Part shown: positions 46,999 through 55,462 of the stretch, in pieces | Layout: every line of letters starts with the position of its first letter | Position numbering within the stretch: the stretch's first letter is position 1 | Source: Streptomyces sp. Ru71 | GTDB lineage: Bacteria > Actinomycetota > Actinomycetes > Streptomycetales > Streptomycetaceae | Reading direction: 5' to 3' | Assembly: GCF_002920535.1 (NCBI RefSeq) | Contig: NZ_PQSS01000019.1 | Location: forward strand, 44,204 to 108,203 | DNA: 64,000 nt | Notes under the pieces: model-generated | Seen by the model: only the letters and a program-made list of their open reading frames with translations | Told to the model about the DNA's origin: nothing | The model's database searches: none | Translations under genes and position numbers: made by a program

Positions 46999-47020
46999 AT
47001 CATGCCGTACGGCACTGACA
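46999..47020 (-). promoter_or_regulatory. RecA-NDp/PafBC-type promoter of the 5'-3' exonuclease
   Basis: On the minus strand TGTCAGTG (47020-47013, preceded by C) matches TTGTCRGTG at eight of nine positions. It is followed by exactly eight bases and the hexamer CATGAT (47004-46999). Six bases later comes the GTG start. Spacing and sequence fit the RecA-NDp promoter class; the first -10 base is C instead of T. Confidence 0.6.
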
Positions 47021-47205
47021 GCGGTCGCCCGGCGCGCAGGGTGCAACGCGTTGCGCCTTTTACGTGACGTGGCCCACTTGTGCGTTTGCCCCCGAGGAAA
47101 GCGGGGAGGCGCGCGTTCGGAGCGGTGCCGGTTGCGCGTTCAACCTTTGTGTGGTGCATGCGACGCCCTCGCTCCTGGCCCTGTCGTCGAGAAGAGAAGG
47201 TCCGC

Positions 47206-48300
47206 GTGTCAGCCAGGCTAGAGGCCGAGCATCTCTACAAGGTGTTCGGCAGACGACCAGACCAGGCGGTGGAACGGCTCCGTGCGGGAGCCGATCGCGA
47301 GGAGCTGCGCGCGGACGGCACCACGGCCGCCGTCATCGACGCGTCCTTCACCGTGGACCCCGGCCAGATCTTCGTCGTCATGGGCCTGTCCGGGTCCGGC
47401 AAGTCCACCCTGCTGCGCATGCTCAACGGACTGCTGGAGCCCACCGCCGGCCAGGTCCGCTTCGACGGCCAGGACCTGACCTCGCTCGCCGGCAAGGAGC
47501 TGCGCGAGGTCCGCGCCCGGAAGATCAGCATGGTCTTCCAGCACTTCGCGCTCTTCCCGCACCGCAGCGTGAAGGAGAACGCCGCCTACGGCCTCGCCGT
47601 CCAGGGCGTGCCCCGCGCCGAGCGCGACCGCCGCGCGACCGAGGCGCTCGCCCTGTGCGGGCTGGCCGGCTGGGAGGACTCCTGGCCCGACGAGCTGTCC
47701 GGCGGCATGCAGCAGCGCGTCGGCCTGGCCCGCGCGCTCGCCACCGACGCCGACCTGCTGCTGATGGACGAGTCCTTCAGCGCCCTGGACCCGCTGATCC
47801 GCCGCGACATGCAGGACCAGCTCCTCGAACTGCAGCGCACCCTGAAGAAGACCATCGTCTTCATCACCCACGACCTCAACGAGGCCATGCGCCTGGGCGA
47901 CCGCATCGCCGTCATGCGCGACGGGCGCATCGTGCAGAACGGCACCGCCGAGAACATCCTGCTGCGCCCCGCCAACGACTACGTCGCCTCCTTCATCCAG
48001 GACGTGGACCGCTCCCGCGTGGTCACGGCCGCGGCCGTCATGGACGCCGACGGCCTGCGCGGCGACGAGGCCGACTGCGACTGCCCGACCGCGACGCCCG
48101 AGACGCCTTTCACCGAGCTGTGCGCGCTGTCCGCGCGCGTGCCGCACCCGGTCGCCGTGCTGAACGCCGACCGCGCACTCGTCGGCGTCGTGCCGCGTCA
48201 GCGGCTGGTCGGCTTCCTCGGCGACGTCGAGGAGGCAGAACCCGCCGCCTGCGACAACCGGCGGGACAAGGGCGGGGAGAAGGTGATGGCCCGTGCCTAG
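47206..48300 (+). CDS. opuAA: Glycine betaine/proline ABC transporter ATPase
   Basis: ATP-binding subunit of an osmoprotectant importer, 364 residues. Walker A is GLSGSGKST, signature LSGGMQQRVGLARALA, Walker B LLLMDESFSALDP, H-loop FITHDLNEAM. It belongs to the ProV/OpuAA type with an insertion after strand 1 and a C-terminal CBS-like region (residues about 280-350) that in relatives senses ionic strength or cyclic-di-AMP. GTG 47206 follows AGAAGG. Its last codons overlap the start of the permease gene by 8 bp, indicating translational coupling. Confidence 0.94.
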   Translation: MSARLEAEHLYKVFGRRPDQAVERLRAGADREELRADGTTAAVIDASFTVDPGQIFVVMGLSGSGKSTLLRMLNGLLEPTAGQVRFDGQDLTSLAGKELREVRARKISMVFQHFALFPHRSVKENAAYGLAVQGVPRAERDRRATEALALCGLAGWEDSWPDELSGGMQQRVGLARALATDADLLLMDESFSALDPLIRRDMQDQLLELQRTLKKTIVFITHDLNEAMRLGDRIAVMRDGRIVQNGTAENILLRPANDYVASFIQDVDRSRVVTAAAVMDADGLRGDEADCDCPTATPETPFTELCALSARVPHPVAVLNADRALVGVVPRQRLVGFLGDVEEAEPAACDNRRDKGGEKVMARA

Positions 48301-50902
48301 GATTCCGCTCGGCGACTGGGTCAACAGCGCGGTCGACTGGCTCCTGAACCACGTCTCCTGGCTGTTCGACTTCTTCAAGACCGTCTTCACCGGCGCCTAC
48401 GACGGCATCAACGCCGTCCTCCAGGCGCCCGAGCCGCTGCTGCTCGCCGGCATCCTCGCCGTGCTCGCCTTCTGGCTGCGCGGCACCCTCGCCGGTGTGC
48501 TCACCTTCGCGGGCTTCGCCTTCATCGACTCCCTCGAACTGTGGGACGACGCGATGGTGACGCTGTCGCTCGTCCTCGTGGCCACGCTGATCGCCCTGGT
48601 GATCTCGGTGCCGGTGGGCATCTGGGCCGCCCGCTCCAGCCGGGTCAGCGGCCTGGTGCGGCCGGTGCTGGACTTCATGCAGACGCTGCCCGCGATGATC
48701 TACCTCATCCCGGCGATCCTGTTCTTCGGCACCGGCGCCTCCGCCGGCATCGTGGCCACCCTGATCTTCGCGCTCGCCCCCGGTGTGCGCATGACCGAGC
48801 TGGGCATCCGCCAGGTCGACAAGGAGCTGGTGGAGGCCGCCGAGGCCTTCGGCACCACGCCCCGCAGCACGCTGCTGCGGGTCCAGCTGCCGCTGGCGCT
48901 GCCCACCGTCATGGCCGGCGTCAACCAGGTGATCATGCTGGGCCTGTCCATGGCCGCCATCGCCGGCATGGTCGGCACCGGCGGCCTCGGCGGTGACGTC
49001 AACGAGGCCATCGGCCAGCTGAACGTGGGTCTCGGCTCCGAGGCGGGCGTCGCCATCGTCATCCTCGCGATCTACCTGGACCGGATGACGAGCGCGCTGG
49101 GCACCCAGGTCTCCCCGCTCGGCCGCCGCGCCGCCGCACGCGCGCGTGCCGCGAAGGGCCTGAAGATCTGGTCCTACCGGCCCCGGCCGCAGGTCGCCGT
49201 GATCGGCGTGGTGATCCTCGGCCTGGTCGCCGGCGGTATGGGCGTCTTCGGCGGCAAGGGCGCCGCCACGGCCGTCGCCGACGGCAAGGACGTCGGCCGG
49301 GGCAAGAAGGTCACCATCGGCTACATCCCCTGGGACGAGGGCATCGCCTCCACCTACCTGTGGAAGGAGGTCCTCGAACAGCGCGGCTTCCAGGTGGAGG
49401 CCAAGCAGCTCGACGCCGGACCGCTCTACACCTCCCTCGCCGCCGGCAACATCGACTTCCAGACCGACGCCTGGCTGCCGACCACCCACGCCCAGTACTG
49501 GAAGAAGTACGGCTCCCAGGTCGACGACCTCGGCACCTGGTACGGCCCCACGTCCCTGGAGCTGTCCGTCCCGGCGTACATGAAGGACGTCGACTCGCTG
49601 GCGGACCTCAAGGGCAAGGCCGGCCGCTTCGGCGGGAAGATCACCGGCATCGAGTCCAGCGCCGGTGAGATGGCCCTGCTCAAGAGCAAGGTCCTCAAGG
49701 AGTACGGCCTGGACAAGGAGTACAAGGTCGTCGACAGCTCCACCCCGGCCATGCTGGCCGAGCTGAAGCGGGCCTACAGCAAGAAGGAGCCGATCGCCGT
49801 CACGCTCTGGTCGCCGCACTGGGCGTACAACGACTACCGGCTGAAGAAGCTCAAGGACCCCAAGGGAGCCTGGGGCAAGGGCGACGGCCTGCACACGCTG
49901 GCCCGCAAGGGCTTCGCCGGCGACAACCCCGTCGTGGCGAAGTGGCTGAAGGGCTTCAAGCTCGACGAGAAGCAGCTGACCAGCCTCGAAGCCGAGATCA
50001 CCAAGGCGGGCAAGGGCAAGCAGCAGGACGCCGTGCGCGCCTGGCTGAAGAGGAACCCGGGCCTGGTGGACAAGCTCGCCCCGGTGCGGGACGCGCAGGC
50101 CGCCGCCGAGGCCAAGCGGCCGATCGACGTGGCCTGGTTCCCCTGGGACGAGGACATCGCCGTCACCCATCTGTGGAAGAACGTGCTGGAGCGGCGCGGC
50201 TACCGGCTGAACCTGAAGCAGATGGACGTCGGCCCGGTCTACACGGGCCTGGCCGCCGGCGACCTCGACCTCAACTTCGACGCCTGGCTGCCGTACGCGC
50301 AGGCCAACTACTGGGACAAGAGCAAGGACCGGCTCAAGGACCTCGGCACCTGGTACCAGCCGACCTCGCTGGAGATCGCCGTGCCGTCCTACGTCAAGGG
50401 CGTGACCTCGCTGGCGGACCTCAAGGGCAAGGCCGGCACCTTCGGCGGGAAGATCATCGGCATCGAGCCGGGCACCGGTGAGATGAACCTGCTCAAGACC
50501 AAGGTGCTGCCGGGCTACGGCCTGGACAAGGAGTACAAGGTCGTCGACGGCTCCACCCCGGCGATGCTCGCCGAGCTCAAGCGGGCCTACGCCAAGAAGC
50601 AGCCGGTCGCCGTCGTCCTGTGGTCGCCGCACTGGGCGTACAGCCAGTACCACCTCACCAAGCTGAAGGACGACAAGAAGCTCTTCGGCGAGGGCAACAC
50701 CATCCGCACCATCGCGAACCAGAAGTTCCCCGAGCAGTATCCGCAGCTCACCCGGTGGATCAGGAACTTCCGGATGAGCGAGGCGGAGCTGGGCAGCCTG
50801 GAGGCCGAGATCAACAAGCGTGGCCAGGGCCATGAGGACGACGCCGTCGCCGCCTGGATCGGGCAGCACCCGGACATCGTCGACCGCATGACCCCGCGGT
50901 AA
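48293..50902 (+). CDS. opuABC: Glycine betaine permease fused to two substrate-binding domains
   Basis: An 869-residue fusion. Residues about 1-295 are the ProW/OpuAB-type permease with five to six helices and the EAA loop (ELVEAAEAFGTTPRSTLLRVQLPLALP). After a membrane helix (about 299-320) come two OpuAC-type binding domains, about residues 335-600 and 610-869. Both keep the aromatic-box segments: IPWDEG/FPWDED, DAWLP, WYGPTSLEL/WYQPTSLEI and WSPHWAY. One duplicated domain is fused to one permease, so the homodimeric transporter would display four binding domains. GTG 48293 overlaps the ATPase stop. Confidence 0.94.
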   Translation: MPRIPLGDWVNSAVDWLLNHVSWLFDFFKTVFTGAYDGINAVLQAPEPLLLAGILAVLAFWLRGTLAGVLTFAGFAFIDSLELWDDAMVTLSLVLVATLIALVISVPVGIWAARSSRVSGLVRPVLDFMQTLPAMIYLIPAILFFGTGASAGIVATLIFALAPGVRMTELGIRQVDKELVEAAEAFGTTPRSTLLRVQLPLALPTVMAGVNQVIMLGLSMAAIAGMVGTGGLGGDVNEAIGQLNVGLGSEAGVAIVILAIYLDRMTSALGTQVSPLGRRAAARARAAKGLKIWSYRPRPQVAVIGVVILGLVAGGMGVFGGKGAATAVADGKDVGRGKKVTIGYIPWDEGIASTYLWKEVLEQRGFQVEAKQLDAGPLYTSLAAGNIDFQTDAWLPTTHAQYWKKYGSQVDDLGTWYGPTSLELSVPAYMKDVDSLADLKGKAGRFGGKITGIESSAGEMALLKSKVLKEYGLDKEYKVVDSSTPAMLAELKRAYSKKEPIAVTLWSPHWAYNDYRLKKLKDPKGAWGKGDGLHTLARKGFAGDNPVVAKWLKGFKLDEKQLTSLEAEITKAGKGKQQDAVRAWLKRNPGLVDKLAPVRDAQAAAEAKRPIDVAWFPWDEDIAVTHLWKNVLERRGYRLNLKQMDVGPVYTGLAAGDLDLNFDAWLPYAQANYWDKSKDRLKDLGTWYQPTSLEIAVPSYVKGVTSLADLKGKAGTFGGKIIGIEPGTGEMNLLKTKVLPGYGLDKEYKVVDGSTPAMLAELKRAYAKKQPVAVVLWSPHWAYSQYHLTKLKDDKKLFGEGNTIRTIANQKFPEQYPQLTRWIRNFRMSEAELGSLEAEINKRGQGHEDDAVAAWIGQHPDIVDRMTPR

Positions 50903-50919
50903 CCGCCGCCACCCGCACC

Positions 50920-50974
50920 CCCGAGGGGTGGGCCCCCACGCCACCTGACGGCGTGGGACGGCCCACCCCTCGGG
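50920..50974 (+). terminator. Long terminator hairpin after the betaine transporter
   Basis: CCCGAGGGGTGGGCC pairs perfectly with GGCCCACCCCTCGGG, and the loop itself folds as CCCACGCC with GGCGTGGG. It lies 17 bp after the transporter stop. The following 50975-51321 holds no gene; a -10-like TAGGGT at 51235-51240 probably starts the XRE-cupin transcript. Confidence 0.88.
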
Positions 50975-51321
50975 TCGTCTCCGCACTCGCCCACGCGTAC
51001 GACAAGGATCCGGCCAACCACACACAGCTACGCGGTCGCCAGAACCCGGCCTCCTGTGGGCGGGAACACACGGGACGACCACCGCATTGAACATGACAGG
51101 GGCCCCGCAGTACGCCGAACGCCCCATCCGGCGACCGCCCGGGCAGGTGATCCACTGGCGCGAACCATCAGGTCGAAGCCGACGCAGTGTGTCCTCGTTG
51201 TGACGGCCGCATGAAACGGTTTGCCGAACATGCGTAGGGTGCAGAGAACTCATCAGCACACCTGCACCCGCTGACCGGGACACGACGAGCGGCACGACGA
51301 GCGAAGGAGGGAGCCGGAGCG

Positions 51322-51891
51322 ATGGGCGACCACAAAGAGCAGCCCCTGCGGGTCGGTGCGGCCGTGCGGCGGCGTCGCCGGGCCCTGGACCTCACCCTCG
51401 CCGTCGTGGCCGAGCGCAGCGGCCTGTCGGTGCCCTTCCTCAGCCAGATCGAGAACGACCGGGCGCGGCCCAGCCGCAGCTCCCTGGAGAAGGTCGCCGA
51501 CGCGCTGCGCACCACCGCGGTGGAACTGCTCGCCGCCGCCGACCCGGCGTCCAGCGTCGACCTCGTGCGCGCCGAGGACCTGGAACCCGGGCCGGTGCCG
51601 CACGTGCGGTCCCTGGTGCGCGGGCACCACCAGATGCACGCCTCGGAGTTCATCGGCGACCACGACGCCGGCCGCGAGTTCCAGTACCGCAACGACCAGT
51701 TGATGTACGTCGCCGACGGCGCCGTGGAGATCGAGGCCGAGGGCCGCGCCTACCGGCTCGGCCGCGGCGACACCCTGTACCTGACCGGCGGGGTGCGGCA
51801 CCGCTGGCGGGCGACCGTGCCCGACACCCGGCTGATCGTCGTCGCCGTCGCCGAGCACATCGAGGCCGTACGGGACCGGCGGGGCCGGTGA
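51322..51891 (+). CDS. XRE-cupin transcriptional regulator
   Basis: A 189-residue regulator with an N-terminal XRE helix-turn-helix (residues about 10-65: LTLAVVAERSGLSVPFLSQIENDRARPS) and a C-terminal cupin sensor domain (about 105-180: MYVADGAVEIEAEGRAYRLGRGDTLYL). Regulators of this architecture control small-molecule catabolism, with the ligand bound in the cupin. ATG 51322 follows GAAGGAGGGAG. Its stop overlaps the GTG of the next gene (GTGA), so the two are coupled. Confidence 0.93.
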   Translation: MGDHKEQPLRVGAAVRRRRRALDLTLAVVAERSGLSVPFLSQIENDRARPSRSSLEKVADALRTTAVELLAAADPASSVDLVRAEDLEPGPVPHVRSLVRGHHQMHASEFIGDHDAGREFQYRNDQLMYVADGAVEIEAEGRAYRLGRGDTLYLTGGVRHRWRATVPDTRLIVVAVAEHIEAVRDRRGR

Positions 51892-52607
51892 GGGTCGTCT
51901 CCCTGGTGCCGTCGCTGACGGAGGCCGTCGCCGCCTCCGCCCCCGGCGTGCTCGTGGGCGCCACCGACTGGTGCACCCACCCGGCGGGCCTGGACGTGGT
52001 CCGCGTCGGCGGCACCAAGAACCCGAAGATCGAACGCGTCCTGGATCTCGCGCCCGACCTGGTGGTGGCGAACGAGGAGGAGAACCGCGCCCCCGACCTG
52101 GCCGCCCTGCGCGCCGCCGGCGTCGAGGTGCTGGTCACCGAGGTGCGCGACGTGCCGCAGGCCTTCCGGGAACTCGACCGGGTCGTCACCGCCTGCGGGG
52201 TGCTGCACCGGCCGCGCTGGCTGGACGAGGCGGAGGCGGCCTGGCGCACGCTGCCCGAGCCCGCCGCGCGCCGCACCGCCGTCGTGCCGATCTGGCGCAG
52301 GCCCTGGATGGTGCTGGGCCGCGACACCTTCGCCGGGGACGTCCTGGCCCGGCTCGGCGTCGACCATCTGTACGCCGCCCACGCCGAGCGCTACCCGCGC
52401 GTGGCCGTGGAGGAACTGCGGGCGGCCGGGCCCGACGTCGTGGTGCTGCCCGACGAGCCCTACCGCTTCACCGCCGACGACGGGCCCGAGGCCTTCCCGG
52501 GCCTGGCCTGCGCGCTGGTCAGCGGACGGCACCTGACGTGGTACGGACCGTCACTGGCCGAGGCGCCACGGGTGCTGGGCGCGGCGCTCGCAGCAGCTCG
52601 CCGCTGA
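51888..52607 (+). CDS. BtuF-like helical-backbone binding protein without signal peptide
   Basis: A 239-residue member of the periplasmic binding superfamily class III (BtuF/TroA-like: VVSLVPSLTEAVAAS, then the long-backbone-helix segment DLAALRAAGVEVLVTEV). It has no signal peptide or lipobox and no ABC membrane partner, so it should act in the cytoplasm. GTG 51888 overlaps the XRE-cupin stop. The TDWCTHP segment near the start is a family feature. Function unknown; ligand could be a corrinoid or metal complex, or the fold may have been repurposed. Its 3' end overlaps the convergent TDT gene by 89 bp. Confidence 0.83.
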   Translation: MRVVSLVPSLTEAVAASAPGVLVGATDWCTHPAGLDVVRVGGTKNPKIERVLDLAPDLVVANEEENRAPDLAALRAAGVEVLVTEVRDVPQAFRELDRVVTACGVLHRPRWLDEAEAAWRTLPEPAARRTAVVPIWRRPWMVLGRDTFAGDVLARLGVDHLYAAHAERYPRVAVEELRAAGPDVVVLPDEPYRFTADDGPEAFPGLACALVSGRHLTWYGPSLAEAPRVLGAALAAARR

Positions 52608-53640
52608 GCAGCCCGCGCACGGTGCCGGCGGCCGCCGCGAGCCAGGCGGTGACCAGCGCGGCGTACAGCCCGAGCGCGAGCGCGTCGAAGACGACCAGCC
52701 CGGTGTGCGCGCCCAGCGCCTCGGCACCGGTGACACAGGTGCCGACCGGGAAGGTGAACGCCCACCAGGTCATCGCGAACCCCATGCCGTGCCGCCGGGC
52801 CCGCACCACATGGGCGGTGGCCAGGCACAGCCACAGCAGCGCGAACCCCATCACCGGCACCCCGTACAGGACGGCGAACACCCGGAAGCCCGTGCTGTAC
52901 GACTGCTCCATTGCCACCTGTGCGGTGTCCGCGAACTTGCCCACCGCGGTGGTGGACTGGCCGAGCGGGCCCAGCACCAGGAACAGCGTCGGGGTGAGCG
53001 CGAGCGGCAGCGATCCGCCGAGCAGCCGGGCGAAGACGAAGGGCAGCACCAGCAGGACGGCCAGCAGGCTCAGCCCGAACAGCGCGACGCAGGCGAGCAG
53101 CAGGGTCTCGCGCGCCTGCCCCGGCGGCAGGTGCGGCACCAGCAGCGGCCCGGCGGCGGCCGACACCATCGGCGCGACGAGCGGCAGCAGCCACACGGGC
53201 GTCGCCTGCCGCGGCTCCACACGATGGCGTACGGCCATGAGGTACGGCACGGCGACCGCCGCCGCGAGTCCGGTGACCGTACCGGTGGTGAACAGCACGG
53301 TGTCCAGGGCGACGGCGGCCGTCGTCCCCATCCAGTCGCGCCCGGTGGTCACCGCGCCGGCGCCGACGGACAGCAGCGCCATCGCCAGACAGCCGTAGAA
53401 GGGCGCCACGGCGGGGTCGAGGAGGTGGGCGCGGGCCTGGTCGCGGTGGTGGCGCCAGTGCAGGGCGCGCGCGGTGAGCAGGACCAGCAGCAGGGCCGTG
53501 GCGAGCGCCCACGCCGCCGTGCAGGCCGTTCGCAGACCGGGGAGGTGGGCGGGCAGGGCGACGCCGGCCGTGGCGAGCACGGCGGTGCCCATCACGCAGG
53601 CGTACCAGTTGGGGCCGAGATGCCGGACTGCGGTGATCAT
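52519..53640 (-). CDS. TDT-family (TehA/Mae1/SLAC1-like) transporter
   Basis: A 373-residue polytopic membrane protein of the tellurite-resistance/dicarboxylate (TDT) family with about ten helices. Landmarks are GPNWYACVMGTAVLA near the N-terminus, SYSTGFRVFAVLYGVP and the family segment GMGFAMTWWAFTFPVGTCVTG near the C-terminus. ATG 53640 has only a weak ribosome site. It diverges from a LysR gene 70 bp away, which probably controls it. Substrates in the family include malate, other anions and sulphite. Confidence 0.88.
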   Translation of the reverse strand: MITAVRHLGPNWYACVMGTAVLATAGVALPAHLPGLRTACTAAWALATALLLVLLTARALHWRHHRDQARAHLLDPAVAPFYGCLAMALLSVGAGAVTTGRDWMGTTAAVALDTVLFTTGTVTGLAAAVAVPYLMAVRHRVEPRQATPVWLLPLVAPMVSAAAGPLLVPHLPPGQARETLLLACVALFGLSLLAVLLVLPFVFARLLGGSLPLALTPTLFLVLGPLGQSTTAVGKFADTAQVAMEQSYSTGFRVFAVLYGVPVMGFALLWLCLATAHVVRARRHGMGFAMTWWAFTFPVGTCVTGAEALGAHTGLVVFDALALGLYAALVTAWLAAAAGTVRGLLSGELLRAPRPAPVAPRPVTVRTTSGAVR

Positions 53641-53688
53641 GGCACCACCGTGCCCGGAGCGGACGCTGCCCACCAGGGACGATGTCTC

Positions 53689-53713
53689 TATGAGGGCATA
53701 AGCTGGGTTTATG
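53689..53713. promoter_or_regulatory. LysR-type operator overlapping a leaderless promoter
   Basis: TATG-N4-CATA (53689-53700) has LysR T-N11-A form (TATGAGGGCATAA). It overlaps TAAGCT (53699-53704), which is six bases before the LysR ATG at 53711. No ribosome site is present. This geometry predicts a leaderless transcript with negative autoregulation. Confidence 0.55.
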
Positions 53714-54661
53714 ACGGACGCGAGGGGGAGCGACAACGGAACCCAGGCGCCGGGCGGGTCGCTGGCGCACCGGGTGCCGGATCTGGGCGCGCTGGAGCTG
53801 CTGCTGGCCGTGGCACGGCTCGGCAGCCTCGGCGCGGCCGCGCGGGAGACGGGCATAACCCAGCCCGCCGCGAGCAGCCGCATCCGCTCCATGGAACGGC
53901 AGCTCGGGGTGGCCCTGGTGGACCGCTCGCCGCGCGGGTCTCGGCTGACGGACGCCGGAGCGCTGGTGACGGACTGGGCGCGGCGGGTCGTGGAGGCCGC
54001 CGAGGCCTTCGACGTGGGAGCGCAGGCGCTGCGGGACCGGCGGGACTCGCGGCTGCGGGTGGCGGCGAGCATGACGATCGCCGAGTATCTGCTGCCGGGC
54101 TGGCTGATCGCGCTGCGCACCCGGCGGCCCGACACGGCGGTGTCCCTGCTCGCCGGGAACTCGGCGGTGGTGGCGGAGCGGCTGCTGTCCGGGGAGGCCG
54201 ACCTGGGCTTCGTGGAGGGGCTGACGCTGCCCGGCGGGCTGGACTCCGCGGTCATCGCCCGCGACCGGCTGATCGTCGTGACCGCGCCGGGACATCCCTG
54301 GGCGCGGCGCCGGCGCGGGGCCGTCTCGGCCGAGGAACTGGCGGCGACGCCGCTGATCCTGCGGGAGAAGGGTTCGGGGACGCGGCAGGTGCTGGACGCC
54401 GCGCTGGGCTCGCCCGCGGTGCCGCTGATCGAGCTGTCGTCGACGACGGCGGTGAAGGCGGCGGCGGTGAGCGGGGCGGGCCCGGCGGTGCTGAGCGAGC
54501 TGGCGGTGGGGGAGGAGCTGGCGTCGCGGCGGCTGGTGCCGGTGCCGGTGGAGGGCGTGGCACTGGCGCGGGCCCTGCGGGCGGTGTGGCCGGCCGGCCA
54601 CCGTCCCGCGGGCCCGGCACGTGAGCTGCTGTCGCTGACCCGGTCGGGCAGACCGGGCTGA
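53711..54661 (+). CDS. LysR-family transcriptional regulator
   Basis: A 316-residue regulator. The N-terminal helix-turn-helix spans residues about 25-85 (LLLAVARLGSLGAAARETGITQPAASSRIR in segments), and the C-terminal LysR substrate domain (about 110-305) resembles the CysB/CbbR-type two-lobe fold. ATG 53711 lies six bases after a -10-like hexamer, so it is probably leaderless. It faces away from the TDT transporter and its own operator overlaps its promoter, as typical for LysR regulation of a divergent target. Confidence 0.92.
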   Translation: MTDARGSDNGTQAPGGSLAHRVPDLGALELLLAVARLGSLGAAARETGITQPAASSRIRSMERQLGVALVDRSPRGSRLTDAGALVTDWARRVVEAAEAFDVGAQALRDRRDSRLRVAASMTIAEYLLPGWLIALRTRRPDTAVSLLAGNSAVVAERLLSGEADLGFVEGLTLPGGLDSAVIARDRLIVVTAPGHPWARRRRGAVSAEELAATPLILREKGSGTRQVLDAALGSPAVPLIELSSTTAVKAAAVSGAGPAVLSELAVGEELASRRLVPVPVEGVALARALRAVWPAGHRPAGPARELLSLTRSGRPG

Positions 54662-54713
54662 CCCGCGCCGGGGGAATGGCCGGGCGGGTGGGACGATCTG
54701 AGCTGGGCACACC

Positions 54714-55418
54714 TCAGCGTGCGCCGCGTGCCGCCGCCTCCACCAGCGCCCGCATCACCCGTACGTCCTCGCCCATCTCCGGGTGCCACTGCACCCCCAC
54801 CACCCACCGGTCCGGGGAGGGCAGCTCGATCGCCTCCACCGTGCCGTCCGCCGCGTGGGCCGACGGCAGCAGGCCCTCGCCCAGGGTCTCGACGCACTGG
54901 TGGTGGTACGTCGGCACCGAGGTCTCCTCCGGGACGAGCGCGGCGTAGCGGGTGCCCGGGACCGGCTTGACCGGGTGGCGGCCGAAGACGCCCGGCGTGA
55001 TCGCGTGGCCGTCGATGTGCTGGGTGAGCGTGCCGCCCAGGGCGACGTTCAGCAGCTGCATGCCGCGGCAGATGCCCAGCAGGGGCGTGTCCGAGGCGAG
55101 CGCGGCCTCGATCAGCGCCAGCTCCCAGGCGTCCCGTTCCGTGGCCGGTGGCCCCGTGCGCGGCTCGCGCCGCGCCCCGTAGCGGGCCGGGTCGACGTCC
55201 GGGCCGCCCGCGACGACCAGGCCGTCCAGACGGGACACCGCCTCCGCCGCGTGCCCTGGCGCGTCCGGCGGCACCATCGCCGCGATGCCGCCCGCCCGCT
55301 GCACCAGCCGCGGATACCCGGCCGGCAGCAGGGCCGCCTCCAGCTCCCACACCCCCCAGCGGGCGCCGGACTCCAGATACGTACTGATGCCGATCAACGG
55401 CCGCCGGCCGTCCGCCAT
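54714..55418 (-). CDS. Class I glutamine amidotransferase-like gamma-glutamyl hydrolase (PuuD type)
   Basis: A 234-residue hydrolase expected to split gamma-glutamyl amides, releasing glutamate. The nucleophile is Cys in LLGICRGMQLLNVALGG, and the His/Glu of the triad lie in VVGVQWHPEM. PuuD-like enzymes have the motif GGPDVDPARYG seen here. ATG 55418 follows GGGAGGG. It is read in the same direction as the GntR gene upstream and is separated by 44 bp that contain a copy of the GCAATGG...ATACCTT motif. Context with glnA4 fits the last step of ethanolamine gamma-glutamylation. Confidence 0.9.
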   Translation of the reverse strand: MADGRRPLIGISTYLESGARWGVWELEAALLPAGYPRLVQRAGGIAAMVPPDAPGHAAEAVSRLDGLVVAGGPDVDPARYGARREPRTGPPATERDAWELALIEAALASDTPLLGICRGMQLLNVALGGTLTQHIDGHAITPGVFGRHPVKPVPGTRYAALVPEETSVPTYHHQCVETLGEGLLPSAHAADGTVEAIELPSPDRWVVGVQWHPEMGEDVRVMRALVEAAARGAR

Positions 55419-55429
55419 ACGCCCTCCCT

Positions 55430-55452
55430 GCAATGGGTCGTCCGGATACCTT
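55430..55452 (-). promoter_or_regulatory. Candidate GntR operator before the amidotransferase gene
   Basis: GCAATGG-N-TC, six bases, ATACCTT (55430-55452) matches the copy at 56231-56253 in spacing and in all 16 defined bases. It lies 12-34 bp upstream of the amidotransferase ATG. Binding by the adjacent GntR protein is inferred. Confidence 0.55.
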
Positions 55453-55462
55453 TGCCGGACGG

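Noticed and set aside
46993..47205. Riboswitch (for example c-di-AMP type) upstream of the betaine transporter
   Set aside because: No recognisable conserved ydaO-type core. The region holds the exonuclease promoter and short GC-rich sequence only.
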